Shown: in pieces, positions 1 through 6,811 of the stretch
How positions within the stretch are numbered: position 1 is the stretch's first letter
Layout of the letters: each line of letters starts with the position of its first letter
NCBI GenBank assembly: GCA_900541355.1
Contig: UQJU01000016.1
Location: forward strand, 1 to 26,479
DNA length: 26,479 nucleotides
From: Candidatus Avelusimicrobium fimicolum
Lineage (GTDB): Bacteria > Elusimicrobiota > Elusimicrobia > Elusimicrobiales > Elusimicrobiaceae
Direction of reading: 5' to 3'
Notes under the pieces: model-generated
Seen by the model: only the letters and a program-made list of their open reading frames with translations
The model's database searches: none
What the model was told of the DNA's origin: nothing
Program-made: the position numbers and the translations under genes

Positions 1-2
1 AA

Positions 3-197
3 ACCCGCCGCGGTGTTTTTATTACGACCAGTTATTTTGACAAAACCGCCCAAGACATTGCCACCCGCAACAACATTATTATGATTGATGGAAATAAACT
101 AACCGCCTTATTGCTTAAACATAACGTCGGCGTAAGAATCAAAGAAACCTACTATATTAAAGAGGTAGACTGGGAATTTTTTGCCGATGATGAATGA
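3..197 (+). CDS. mrr: Mrr-type restriction endonuclease, C-terminal end (partial)
   Basis: The gene enters from outside the window; 64 codons and a TGA stop are visible. The translated end reads GVFITTSYFDKTAQDIA, then IMIDGNKLTALLLKHNVGV and KETYYIKEVDWEFF. This is the usual C-terminus of Mrr-family type IV restriction enzymes (Mrr_cat domain): the strand with TTS.F, the 'IDG..L..LM..HNVGV' stretch, and the 'Y.IK.id.d.F' tail. Mrr proteins cut foreign DNA carrying modified bases, using a PD-(D/E)xK core that lies mostly upstream of what is seen here. The missing N-terminal winged-helix part and catalytic residues cannot be checked. Its position beside a HEPN protein and a DpnII system fits a defence island. 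Confidence 0.85.
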   Translation, partial: TRRGVFITTSYFDKTAQDIATRNNIIMIDGNKLTALLLKHNVGVRIKETYYIKEVDWEFFADDE

Positions 198-205
198 TTT
201 ACCAC

Positions 206-229
206 GCCTCACTCAAGCGGGGCTTTTTT
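206..229 (+). terminator. Rho-independent terminator of the Mrr gene
   Basis: GCCTC at 206-210 pairs with GGGGC at 219-223 (one G-T wobble) around an 8-base loop, followed by six T at 224-229. It starts 9 bases after the stop codon. The stem is short, so strength is uncertain. Confidence 0.6.
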
Positions 230-330
230 ATGCATTTTCATGATTTTAGAGCGAGTTAAACTCCATTTCCAGGCCATGTTCAGTAGATTTACGGGTGTAT
301 ATAGCACAATTAATTTTCTTCATATGTCTG

Positions 331-360
331 TTTACAAAAATAATTATTTTGTATTATAAT
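331..360 (+). promoter_or_regulatory. Promoter of the HEPN/AbiU2-like gene
   Basis: TTTACA at 331-336 and a perfect TATAAT at 355-360 are separated by 18 bases. The expected transcription start near 367 lies downstream of a possible TTG start at 363. This supports the ATG at 417 as the real start of the next gene. Confidence 0.65.
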
Positions 361-416
361 TATTGTATATTTACATCACAAATTACTATGAGGAGATAAG
401 TCAAGGAGAAATATTT

Positions 417-1211
417 ATGGCCAAAAATCTTACAATGGAACAAGCCATTGAAATAACGGACGAATTAAATACAAATGATAAGGCAGATTTCAAACAAATC
501 AACCAAATACTTGAAGCATTAGACGAGGACCTATGGCGTTTATTATTTGATGTTGAATTTGCAAACACGCTAACCTATTTATGGGAATTAAGAAAACAAA
601 CAATATCCGGAAAATATCTTGCCCACTATACGCAAACGATTTTAATTTCAGATATGATATCAATATTATTCCGGATATGGGACGATGACAAAGATGTTAA
701 TAGCTTGTCTCGAGTCTCTGCCATTTTAAATAAAAATTACACTCTAAAAAGTTTTATCATCAATCGTTATCCTTGTGATGGAATAACCGATACACAAGCC
801 AAACAAATTATCGAACAAGTTTCACGCACACACAAGCATAAATTACTGCAACATATCAAAAAATACCGTACCGAACGAATTGGTCATAATTTACAAAGTA
901 AATCTAAGCCATCGGAACTGTTTGAAGAAAATAAGTTCAAACTGGGCAGTATCATGATATATTCCGACTTAACACTAAAATATGCCAGTGATTTAAAGAA
1001 TATTATATTAGGGAAGATAATTGATTATTCAAAATTTCCTGGCGAATCAACTTGTGCTTTAGCATTAAAAGAATTAAAAACAATCTTATCAAAGCAAGGA
1101 TTTGTATCCAATTCCGGGATTCGCAGAAACAGTTTAGAGTACACGGATGATTGGGGCCTTACTAAACAAATCCTTTGTGATTTAAAAGTCAACACTGATT
1201 TATTTCTTTAA
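417..1211 (+). CDS. HEPN domain protein, AbiU2-like
   Basis: 264 residues. The ATG at 417 has AAGGAG at 403-408, 8 bases upstream, whereas an in-frame TTG at 363 has no ribosome site and precedes the likely transcript start. The protein is all-helical in appearance. A central segment (ISDMISILFRIWDD, about residues 76-89) is followed by YRTERIGHN (residues 150-158), which contains the HEPN signature R-x(4-6)-H as R151 and H157. Families with this layout include AbiU2-type abortive-infection proteins and other HEPN RNases; many cut RNA on infection. It sits between Mrr and a restriction-modification operon, which fits a defence role. The 3' end overlaps the convergent DUF2924 gene by 4 bases. 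Nuclease activity is inferred from the motif only; the rest of the C-terminal 100 residues is not recognised. Confidence 0.7.
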   Translation: MAKNLTMEQAIEITDELNTNDKADFKQINQILEALDEDLWRLLFDVEFANTLTYLWELRKQTISGKYLAHYTQTILISDMISILFRIWDDDKDVNSLSRVSAILNKNYTLKSFIINRYPCDGITDTQAKQIIEQVSRTHKHKLLQHIKKYRTERIGHNLQSKSKPSELFEENKFKLGSIMIYSDLTLKYASDLKNIILGKIIDYSKFPGESTCALALKELKTILSKQGFVSNSGIRRNSLEYTDDWGLTKQILCDLKVNTDLFL

Positions 1212-1642
1212 TGATTCGTTAATCCAAAAAATTTGGGACCGCTGACGTGGGCGCGCACAATTTTTTCGGCAAGTGCTGTTAAATCAGGATATATTTTCCC
1301 TTCCCACTCGTAGGCGTTTTCCCCTTTTACGGTCACTTGATACGTCCGACCTTTATAGGTTTTAGTCAGTATCGTTCCGGCGGCAAGCGCGTAACGCTTT
1401 TTATGTGCATGCTCAATATATTTGTCCGGATTGCCCGCATAACAGTCAAGCCGCGTGATGTATTTTTCTTGCAATTTACAACGCCCTAGCTCACATTGGA
1501 TGGTGTACCATAGTGGGCGTAACTTGACTTTAACACCTTTCAAAGGACAACTATAGAAAGCATTCCAATAAAACCGCAATTCCTTGGGGGATAGGCCTTT
1601 TAATTCTTCGTAAATTTTGGGCAAACAGCACTTTCTTCTCAT
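1208..1642 (-). CDS. DUF2924 protein, long form
   Basis: 144 residues and apparently complete. The N-terminal part (about 10-65) has the 'L...LR..W...F...P' helix pattern seen in full-length DUF2924 proteins. The C-terminal part contains the family core: AAGTILTKTYKGRTYQVTV (about 86-104), then EWEGKIYPDLTALAEKI and the end motif SGPKFFGL. DUF2924 genes are typically found in prophages and integrative elements beside recombinases; their molecular role is not known. It is the last gene of a three-gene minus-strand operon: its ATG overlaps the stop of the preceding gene by 4 bases, which suggests translational coupling. It is paralogous to the first gene of the same operon and to the decayed copy near 11,413-11,584. 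Confidence 0.8.
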   Translation of the reverse strand: MRRKCCLPKIYEELKGLSPKELRFYWNAFYSCPLKGVKVKLRPLWYTIQCELGRCKLQEKYITRLDCYAGNPDKYIEHAHKKRYALAAGTILTKTYKGRTYQVTVKGENAYEWEGKIYPDLTALAEKIVRAHVSGPKFFGLTNH

Positions 1643-1842
1643 GATAAAATGTCCTTAATGTGACGGATTTTTTCCACTGAACGGCTTGGATTAGAATAGG
1701 CCTTAGCTAAAGTTTCAAAGAACTTAGCGACTAACAAGACAATATCCCTTTCGCGAAAATTTCGGGGAGGCCGTCCATGAGGATTACCCGAGCGGCCCTT
1801 TACAAATCGCCCCGAAGTTGGCGGCAAATGGCGCGGTGTCAT
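1639..1842 (-). CDS. Small DUF5681-type protein
   Basis: 67 residues. It has the diagnostic N-terminal motif GRFVKGRSGNPHGRPP (residues 11-26), matching the 'F.kGqSGNP.GRP' signature of the DUF5681 family, often encoded in phages and mobile elements. The remainder is a short helix-forming tail. Full DUF5681 proteins are usually longer, so this is either a short form or lacks its C-terminus. It overlaps by 4 bases with both neighbours, upstream at 1839-1842 and downstream at 1639-1642, so the three genes form a tightly coupled unit. The basic RGRPPRNFRER stretch could bind nucleic acid, but that is a guess. Confidence 0.7.
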   Translation of the reverse strand: MTPRHLPPTSGRFVKGRSGNPHGRPPRNFRERDIVLLVAKFFETLAKAYSNPSRSVEKIRHIKDILS

Positions 1843-2147
1843 TTGGTAAGCCCAAAGAATACATAACCGCTAATCGGGCGTTTGACAATCGTCATGGCCA
1901 CGCGAGAAATGCTTTTGAATACTTTGCCTTCGTACTCAAAACCGTTTTCCAACACTTTTACTTCTATAGTTTTACTGCGGTAGGTTTTAGTGATGATGCT
2001 ACCCGGCGCAGGCAAGCGATTATCGCGTGGCCGGACCGGCAAGTTTTCAAGCGGTTCTTCTTCGGTAGTGATAGGACTAACTACCCGCAAAACAGCAGGT
2101 TGCGTGGGTTTAGTTTTTAGTATTGATTTTTTGGTGTTTTTCTTCAT
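1839..2147 (-). CDS. DUF2924 protein, short form
   Basis: 102 residues, the first gene of the operon. The start is well supported: AAGGAGAT lies 5 bases before the ATG. The first 45 residues are a Lys/Pro-rich linker. The core follows as PGSIITKTYRSKTIEVKVLE (about 48-67), GFEYEGKVFKSISRVA and the end motif SGYVFFGLTK. It lacks the N-terminal helical half seen in the 144-residue paralogue at the end of the operon. Function is unknown; the context is mobile-element-like. A frameshifted near-copy of this very gene lies at 11,413-11,584, so the two were probably parts of related elements or arose by duplication. Confidence 0.75.
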   Translation of the reverse strand: MKKNTKKSILKTKPTQPAVLRVVSPITTEEEPLENLPVRPRDNRLPAPGSIITKTYRSKTIEVKVLENGFEYEGKVFKSISRVAMTIVKRPISGYVFFGLTK

Positions 2148-2265
2148 AACTTATCTCCTTAAGTAAGCAATTTTTACTTCGTACTACATTCGCGCTTACT
2201 ATCGGGAAATAAGTCAAGTCCTGATGCCTCCAAGCGATTACAATTATATATTAAACTTAAAACAT

Positions 2266-2297
2266 CTGAATATATACAATTCAGACATATATTGCAA
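2266..2297 (-). promoter_or_regulatory. Promoter and candidate operator of the DUF2924 operon
   Basis: Read on the minus strand, TTGCAA (2297-2292), a 17-base spacer and TATATT (2274-2269) form a promoter about 120 bases before the first gene. An inverted repeat CTGAAT-N7-ATTCAG at 2266-2284 covers the -10 box and is well placed for a repressor. The regulator is unknown. Confidence 0.5.
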
Positions 2298-2318
2298 CCA
2301 GAAAAAATACCCGTTAAT

Positions 2319-2576
2319 CTACATCATATATTTCATGCCTTCTTGATATCCTTGTTTATATGCTTCATATGCATCTTTATGTCTAACTGTTCCAGCTTGA
2401 CTATCAGGAATGTTATTATCTAAAGAAGTTGCCATTTGAACTCCTCCTAAAGCATCTTGTAGGCCTCTTAAAAATGCACATCCTGCACATTTATGTCTAG
2501 CACTCTTTTGATCATCTTGAGAATCTGATAATTGCTTAAATTCGTTTAAAAAACGATGTCGTTTTTGACAAATCAT
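2319..2576 (-). CDS. Small RHK-repeat protein of the restriction-modification operon
   Basis: 85 residues. AGGAG lies 7 bases before the ATG. The protein is built of two similar units. Unit 1 (residues 18-41) runs DSQ-x6-RHK-CAGCAFLRG-LQD, with H28, C30 and C33. Unit 2 (58-79) runs DSQ-x4-RHK-DAYEAYKQG-YQE. Both share RHKxAxxAxxxGxQ(D/E) once the CxxC is ignored. Small proteins with this look are often seen at the end of type II restriction-modification operons, but no activity is established that I know of. The CxxC plus His in unit 1 could bind a metal. It is the last of four minus-strand genes starting at 5320 and follows the second methyltransferase by 42 bases. A role as accessory or control protein is inference. 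Confidence 0.65.
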   Translation of the reverse strand: MICQKRHRFLNEFKQLSDSQDDQKSARHKCAGCAFLRGLQDALGGVQMATSLDNNIPDSQAGTVRHKDAYEAYKQGYQEGMKYMM

Positions 2577-2618
2577 AGTTCTTTCTCCTCTTTTAATTTA
2601 ACAGACCTGTATTTTATA

Positions 2619-3368
2619 TTATTTTCTAAAAATAAACAAATACTCGTGGGCAAGCAGTAAGAAATTGTATTTAATACTATTCGTTTTCCAATAGCCTGTG
2701 GCTTTGCAGTTGTGCTGTTCTTTAATAATAATCTCTTTAAGTGTAAAACCTGCACTTAAAAACTGTTGCATCACTTGAAACCCAAGAGGAATTACACACC
2801 CATTTTTACGCGTATCACCAATAAGAACTGCACAAAACTTATCTTTTTTAAGCACCCGGAAACAGGAATCTGCCACCTTCTTTATTTCCGGTAAAAATTC
2901 CTTTACTTTGAAGTGAGATAAATCGCCATCTATATCTTCACTATACCGAATGATATTAGCATAAGGTGGGTGTGCGGCAATTAAATCAATACTTTCGTCC
3001 ATTACACCCTTCAAATCTCGAGCATCACCCAATCTTACTACCACCTTGCCTGGCTTCTTACACTCGAATTTTAGGTGTTTTCGAGTAAATTTAGTAGCTT
3101 CGGGGTTAATATCAATCCCGATTCCGTTGCGCCCCAAGAGTGTGGCTTCCACTAAGGTCGTTCCGCTACCGATAAATGGGTCTAAAATCATATCCCCTGG
3201 TTTGGAATAGCGCAGGATGATGTTTCTAGGGATAAACGGAGACCAATTACCCCGATATTTAGCATCATGGGTAGCCCAATCGCCGCGTTTCTTAAAACTC
3301 CACACGGTATTGGTCTCTAATTCAAAATCTTTCGGTTCTAGGGCTTTTTCTTTTTTCTTCTTTGCCAT
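2619..3368 (-). CDS. Second DNA methyltransferase of the DpnII-like operon
   Basis: 249 residues from the ATG at 3368, which begins one base after the stop of the nuclease gene (TAA-T-ATG), so translation is probably coupled. An upstream start at 3440 would lie inside the nuclease gene and is rejected. S-adenosylmethionine binding motif I is DPFIGSGTTLVEA (63-75), and the catalytic motif IV appears as AHPPYANIIRYSE (132-144). Motif I comes before motif IV with only about 60 residues between them, so any target-recognition part must be C-terminal or N-terminal. This differs from the beta-class order of DpnA. The first motif IV residue is His, where Asp, Asn or Ser is usual. It modifies adenine-N6 or cytosine-N4; which one cannot be told. 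It may protect a second strand form or site. Confidence 0.8.
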   Translation of the reverse strand: MAKKKKEKALEPKDFELETNTVWSFKKRGDWATHDAKYRGNWSPFIPRNIILRYSKPGDMILDPFIGSGTTLVEATLLGRNGIGIDINPEATKFTRKHLKFECKKPGKVVVRLGDARDLKGVMDESIDLIAAHPPYANIIRYSEDIDGDLSHFKVKEFLPEIKKVADSCFRVLKKDKFCAVLIGDTRKNGCVIPLGFQVMQQFLSAGFTLKEIIIKEQHNCKATGYWKTNSIKYNFLLLAHEYLFIFRK

Positions 3369-3369
3369 A

Positions 3370-4245
3370 TTATTTAAACAGTTTGTCCATAATGCCGTCT
3401 TCCATGTCTTTAATGCTATATAAATGCGGCAATATATCAAAAGTTTCTTCTAAATTGTTTCGGGCAGAAAGCCAGCCTTTTCCATCAGTAATCCACACAA
3501 ACGCAAATCCTGGGATATTAGCGGCTTCTAAAGCCAAAGTTTTATAGCTGCGAGCGGTTTCATTAAGTTTGGAACCCCCACCTTTATAAAAGTTCGTTTC
3601 TATGCCATAAATCATCTTGGGGGTTTTAACTACAAAATCAAAACGCTTTTCGGCCTTTCCCTGATTAGAAATAGCCGATAAATCAATGCCCCATTTCTTT
3701 TGTATTTCACTTATATACATTTCCGGATAATGGGACTTGGACGCATTATCGTCTCCCTTGGAAATACCGGATTTTTGTAAATAGGACTCTACAACGTGTT
3801 CCATTAAATGACCGCCACGATTTTTGCGTCCGTTGGAATCTAGGCCCGTTTCTACTCCGGTTGTATAATCTACAAGATTACTTACTAAATGTTGCTGTAA
3901 AAGACTAAAAAGACCCGATTTTCGCATAAATTCGGCATATTCTTGTGGAGTGGCGGCAATTTTATCAAACCGATAGATACTAGAGCCTTTTTCATCCGTA
4001 ATTTCTACTTCTTTTCCGCGTACAGCAAGAAGCAAAGGAACGCATTTTAACACTTCTGGGTATTTCTCTACCAAACGAACAAATTCATTCTCAATATCTG
4101 GATGCCCAATAAGTGCATTTAAAATATTTAATTCCACCTTTATAGAATCAATATTCTGATAAACTTTGGGAAAGTCCACGTAATAATCGTAAGTAGCGAT
4201 AGAAGTTTTGAAATTAGACAACCATGTATTAAAATCACGAGTCAT
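3370..4245 (-). CDS. Type II restriction endonuclease, DpnII/MboI family (GATC)
   Basis: 291 residues. The chosen ATG at 4245 has AGGAG 7 bases upstream; that site overlaps the TAG stop of the methyltransferase gene. The sequence follows DpnII closely along its length: an N-terminal DFNTWLSNF and YYVDFPKVY, then the central SGLFSLLQQHLVSNLVDY, GLDSNGRKNRGG, RFDFVVKT and IETNFYKGGGSKLNETARSY, and the C-terminal FAFVWITDGKGW and NLEETFDILPHLY. RFDFVV..(13)..IETNFY (D203, E216 region) is the likely nuclease core. DpnII family enzymes cut unmethylated GATC. Length is normal (DpnII is about 288). The neighbouring Dam-type methyltransferase provides the matching protection. Confidence 0.95.
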   Translation of the reverse strand: MTRDFNTWLSNFKTSIATYDYYVDFPKVYQNIDSIKVELNILNALIGHPDIENEFVRLVEKYPEVLKCVPLLLAVRGKEVEITDEKGSSIYRFDKIAATPQEYAEFMRKSGLFSLLQQHLVSNLVDYTTGVETGLDSNGRKNRGGHLMEHVVESYLQKSGISKGDDNASKSHYPEMYISEIQKKWGIDLSAISNQGKAEKRFDFVVKTPKMIYGIETNFYKGGGSKLNETARSYKTLALEAANIPGFAFVWITDGKGWLSARNNLEETFDILPHLYSIKDMEDGIMDKLFK

Positions 4246-4255
4246 TTGTTTTCTC

Positions 4256-5320
4256 CTAGAAATTCGCAATCAAAAGTTCTTTGATTTTGCCGCGAGCAGT
4301 ATCTTTGCAGTTAATCATGCGGGAGGCAAGTACTCTTTCAATGTTAAAGGCACTATATAATTTATCGAAGAAGGAGTCCTTAGGGTTTACATTATGCGGG
4401 TCAGAATTGCTCAGTAAGATTTTAGCATGCTTATAATGGACCTTTTCCACATAGTGCGCTAATTCTATTTGCGCATTGTCATCAAATTCTTCTTTTGTGT
4501 AGGACGTAAAACTGGCCGTTTGAGTAAGGGGCCGATAAGGTGGGTCAAAATAAACCATGGTTTTTTTATCAATAAAAGCCATAGATTCTTTATAATCCGC
4601 ATATGCGATTTCTACTTTTTGCAGAAGTTTAGATACTTTGCGCAAGTTATCGGCATCACAAATGAGAGGATTTTTGTAAGAGCCCATTGGCACATTAAAC
4701 TTACCTTTACGGTTCACACGGTACAATCCGTTAAAGCAAGTATGATTTAAGAAGATAAATAAGGCCGCTTTTTCAATTTTTTGGGATGGTTGTTTAGCTA
4801 ACAATGTGTTGAATCTATCTCGTTTTTGATAGTAATATGTTTTGCGTTGTGCTTCGTTCTTACTTAAAAATTCTTTTTCAATGCCGGCAAGCTTTTTAAG
4901 TAGAGCTTCTACTTGTGTTTTAATCATCACATAGGTATTTATAAGGTCGGCATTGATATCGCTAATGTATGCCTGCTTAACAGGGTAATTAGCAAGAACA
5001 TGGAAAAGAAGGGCCCCGCCACCCACAAACGGTTCTGCATACTTATCAAAATGAGATAGTTTGGAGATGCGTTTATTGATGTCTTCAAGGAGCTGCGTTT
5101 TACCACCAGCCCATTTTAGGAATGGTTTGGCAACAGTTCTTTTGTCAACATAGCGTAAATGCCGGTGGTCGGCAGGTTTGGTCGTATTGGAGGGAATAAG
5201 CCACATATTCCCAATACGGCTTAACTTCGGGATACGGTTGTCCTGACAGAACACCAAAACCCGTCGTTGAGAAATATTCCATTTTTCAGCTGCTTCTTTT
5301 GTAGTAAGATACCCTTGCAT
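4256..5320 (-). CDS. Dam-family adenine methyltransferase with N-terminal helix-turn-helix
   Basis: 354 residues. The C-terminal 290 residues are a DpnM/Dam-type N6-adenine methyltransferase, alpha order: motif X PFLKWAGGKTQLL (66-78), motif I EPFVGGGALLF (96-106), a middle target-recognition part with NHTCFNGLYRVNRKGKFNVP (192-211), and motif IV FDPPYRPL (258-265). It should methylate GATC and protect from the neighbouring nuclease. Unusually, residues 1-48 form an extra helix-turn-helix of the excisionase/MerR type (YLTTKEAAEKWNISQRRV, then IPKLSRIGNMWLIP). Ordinary DpnM is about 284 residues and starts near motif X. The extra domain could let the enzyme repress its own operon. It is the first gene of the operon, with GAGG 5 bases before ATG. 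Confidence 0.93.
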   Translation of the reverse strand: MQGYLTTKEAAEKWNISQRRVLVFCQDNRIPKLSRIGNMWLIPSNTTKPADHRHLRYVDKRTVAKPFLKWAGGKTQLLEDINKRISKLSHFDKYAEPFVGGGALLFHVLANYPVKQAYISDINADLINTYVMIKTQVEALLKKLAGIEKEFLSKNEAQRKTYYYQKRDRFNTLLAKQPSQKIEKAALFIFLNHTCFNGLYRVNRKGKFNVPMGSYKNPLICDADNLRKVSKLLQKVEIAYADYKESMAFIDKKTMVYFDPPYRPLTQTASFTSYTKEEFDDNAQIELAHYVEKVHYKHAKILLSNSDPHNVNPKDSFFDKLYSAFNIERVLASRMINCKDTARGKIKELLIANF

Positions 5321-5339
5321 AAAAACCTCAGTTCCTCAT

Positions 5340-5370
5340 ATTATAGCTTTTTATTCTAGGTTTGGAATAA
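5340..5370 (-). promoter_or_regulatory. Restriction-modification operon promoter with inverted repeat
   Basis: On the minus strand a perfect TATAAT (5345-5340) lies 19 bases before the ATG at 5320. The -35 position has only a poor match, but is covered by the inverted repeat TTATTC-N8-GAATAA (5351-5370). A repressor or activator there, possibly the helix-turn-helix of the first gene, would control the whole operon. There is no GATC inside the repeat. Confidence 0.55.
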
Positions 5371-5682
5371 TAGCAATATCATATCAATTACAAACTTTTT
5401 TCTCCATCATTTTTAAGAAAGGAAAATGCTCCAAATTACAAAGTTTATATTTATGTTCTATACACCTATTTTTTCATATCACAATTTTACTTTGCATTCT
5501 CGCAATTTTACTCCTTGAAAAAATCTGATATTTTAGAAAAAATTTCCATTTCTATTCTACGAAAAAAACACATATAATTTTTGAGAAAAATCTATTTTTA
5601 TTCTTGGTGCCCAAAACTTTTCTTAAGTAAGTTTTTCTGTACTCACACTATCGATTACTATGCAAAAACAGTATTATCCTTT
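5371..5682. other. AT-rich gap without a credible gene
   Basis: Very AT-rich. It contains two direct copies of a CAATTTTACT stretch (near 5482 and 5506) and a CTTAAGTAAG (near 5624) that also occurs at 2158, just upstream of the DUF2924 operon. No reading frame above about 20 codons with a ribosome site is seen. Confidence 0.5.
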
Positions 5683-5853
5683 TTATGATTTATACAACAA
5701 GGGCAACAATAATTCCCTTATTGTTTTCATGACCTCTTCTTCGCGGATATTTCGCTCGTCAATGTACTGGGCACATTGGCCCGCGCTCGGCAAGGTTTGA
5801 GCCGATTGATATGTACCTTTGAAATGCTCGTAGCTGTCGTTTAGTTCTTCCAT
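5683..5853 (-). CDS. Possible small protein downstream of the broken DUF5681 gene
   Basis: 56 codons from ATG at 5853, MEELNDSYEHFKGTY at the start and VMKTIRELLLPLLYKS at the end. The frame is the same as that of the 199-codon frame just upstream, and continues open from that gene's stop at 5884. It may therefore be a lost C-terminal piece of that gene (one stop mutation) rather than a separate gene. Composition is charged and helical, and no family is recognised. There is no convincing ribosome site. Confidence 0.3.
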   Translation of the reverse strand: MEELNDSYEHFKGTYQSAQTLPSAGQCAQYIDERNIREEEVMKTIRELLLPLLYKS

Positions 5854-5883
5854 TTCCCATTGAAAATGCGTCTTTTTTAGCGC

Positions 5884-6725
5884 TTAGGTTAACATATCGC
5901 CGCGCTTAAACTCCCACTCCACAGTGGCATACTCACTTTTCTCTGCCATCAAGTCCATATACTCTTTGAATTGACGCATAAATCCAACGCGTACCAGTTC
6001 TATTACTTTTTGGATTTGTTCATCTTGCTCATCCGTAATTCGTGGTATGGGTCGGTTTTCGGTTAGTGTTTGGTAGAGCGTTTCCTTTTGTTCTTCATCA
6101 AGATTGGAGATGGCATCTTCTACCCCTTGCCAATAGGCATACTCCTGGAATATTTCTTCCCAAAGGTTTTCCAAAATAAATAAGCACGCATAGGTACATA
6201 GTAAGTCCGACAGGATAAACGAAGTACCAAACGTCTTCCGTCCGCCGATTTGCTTAAACAAAGCATTTAAATTGAGATCACACTTCATCGGGTCGCACGG
6301 CTTGGCAGAAGATATAATCTTATTATGATAGAGGAAGTTATCTATCATTTCTTCCGTCACATAGTCCTCTTTTATCAGGCGACCAATAAAGAGCTCGGCC
6401 TTATCCTTGCGCTGCCCCTTTTGGTGGATGCTAAAAAGTAATTTTTGCACCACGTAGTGCTTTATTGGTTCACAGTCTTGCAAAACCCTGTTCTTTGGTA
6501 ATTTTAGAGCCGTCCGTAAGAGTAATAGACGAGTTTAATTCGCGTTGGATATAGGTGTAAATACCGTTTTTACTGCCCTTGGTTCGTCCTTTGGGGTTAC
6601 CCCTTTGACCGGGTTTGAATTATGGTGCTTTTAGGTGGCTTGCCATACCCTACTGTGTATTGTTTGGGGGCGGTGACAGGTTCTTCCGCTTGCGCGGTTA
6701 CTTCTTTTACTTCATTGTCAATCAT
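5884..6725 (-). pseudogene. Frameshifted DUF5681-type phage gene
   Basis: A good start (ATG 6725 with AAAGGAGA upstream) gives MIDNEVKEVTAQAEEP and continues to a stop near 6603. One base out of frame the DUF5681 signature appears: FKPGQRGNPKGRTKGSKNG, followed by ITLTDGSKITKEQ. That frame stops near 6479, and the protein continues in yet another frame as LQDCEPIKHYVVQKLLF for 199 codons to 5884. Two single-base indels (around 6617 and 6490) reconstruct one protein of about 280 residues. DUF5681 proteins are encoded in prophages and mobile elements. The 199-codon part is charged, helical and not recognised. It is divergent from the LexA-type repressor, as phage early genes often are. The decay seems real because most flanking genes are intact. 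Confidence 0.75.
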
Positions 6726-6786
6726 ATACGTCTCCTTTTATGTTTGTATTGTTTCCTTCATAGTCTATCCCTCGTTTTTTAATTTC

Positions 6787-6811
6787 TTTGCCGATATATG
6801 CTTTCGGCAAA
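6787..6811 (+). promoter_or_regulatory. Palindrome over the start codon of the LexA-type gene
   Basis: A perfect inverted repeat TTTGCCGA-N9-TCGGCAAA spans 25 bases and includes the ATG at 6798. It could be the repressor's own operator, or fold in the mRNA and hide the start codon. No other copy was noticed in the window. Confidence 0.6.

Noticed and set aside
1818..2120. 100-codon plus-strand frame across the DUF2924 gene
   Set aside because: It is antisense to an intact, well-started gene with a recognised family and has no ribosome site.
2573..2755. 60-codon minus-strand frame at the end of the second methyltransferase
   Set aside because: It overlaps the end of the methyltransferase in another frame, and the sequence shows no family or ribosome site.
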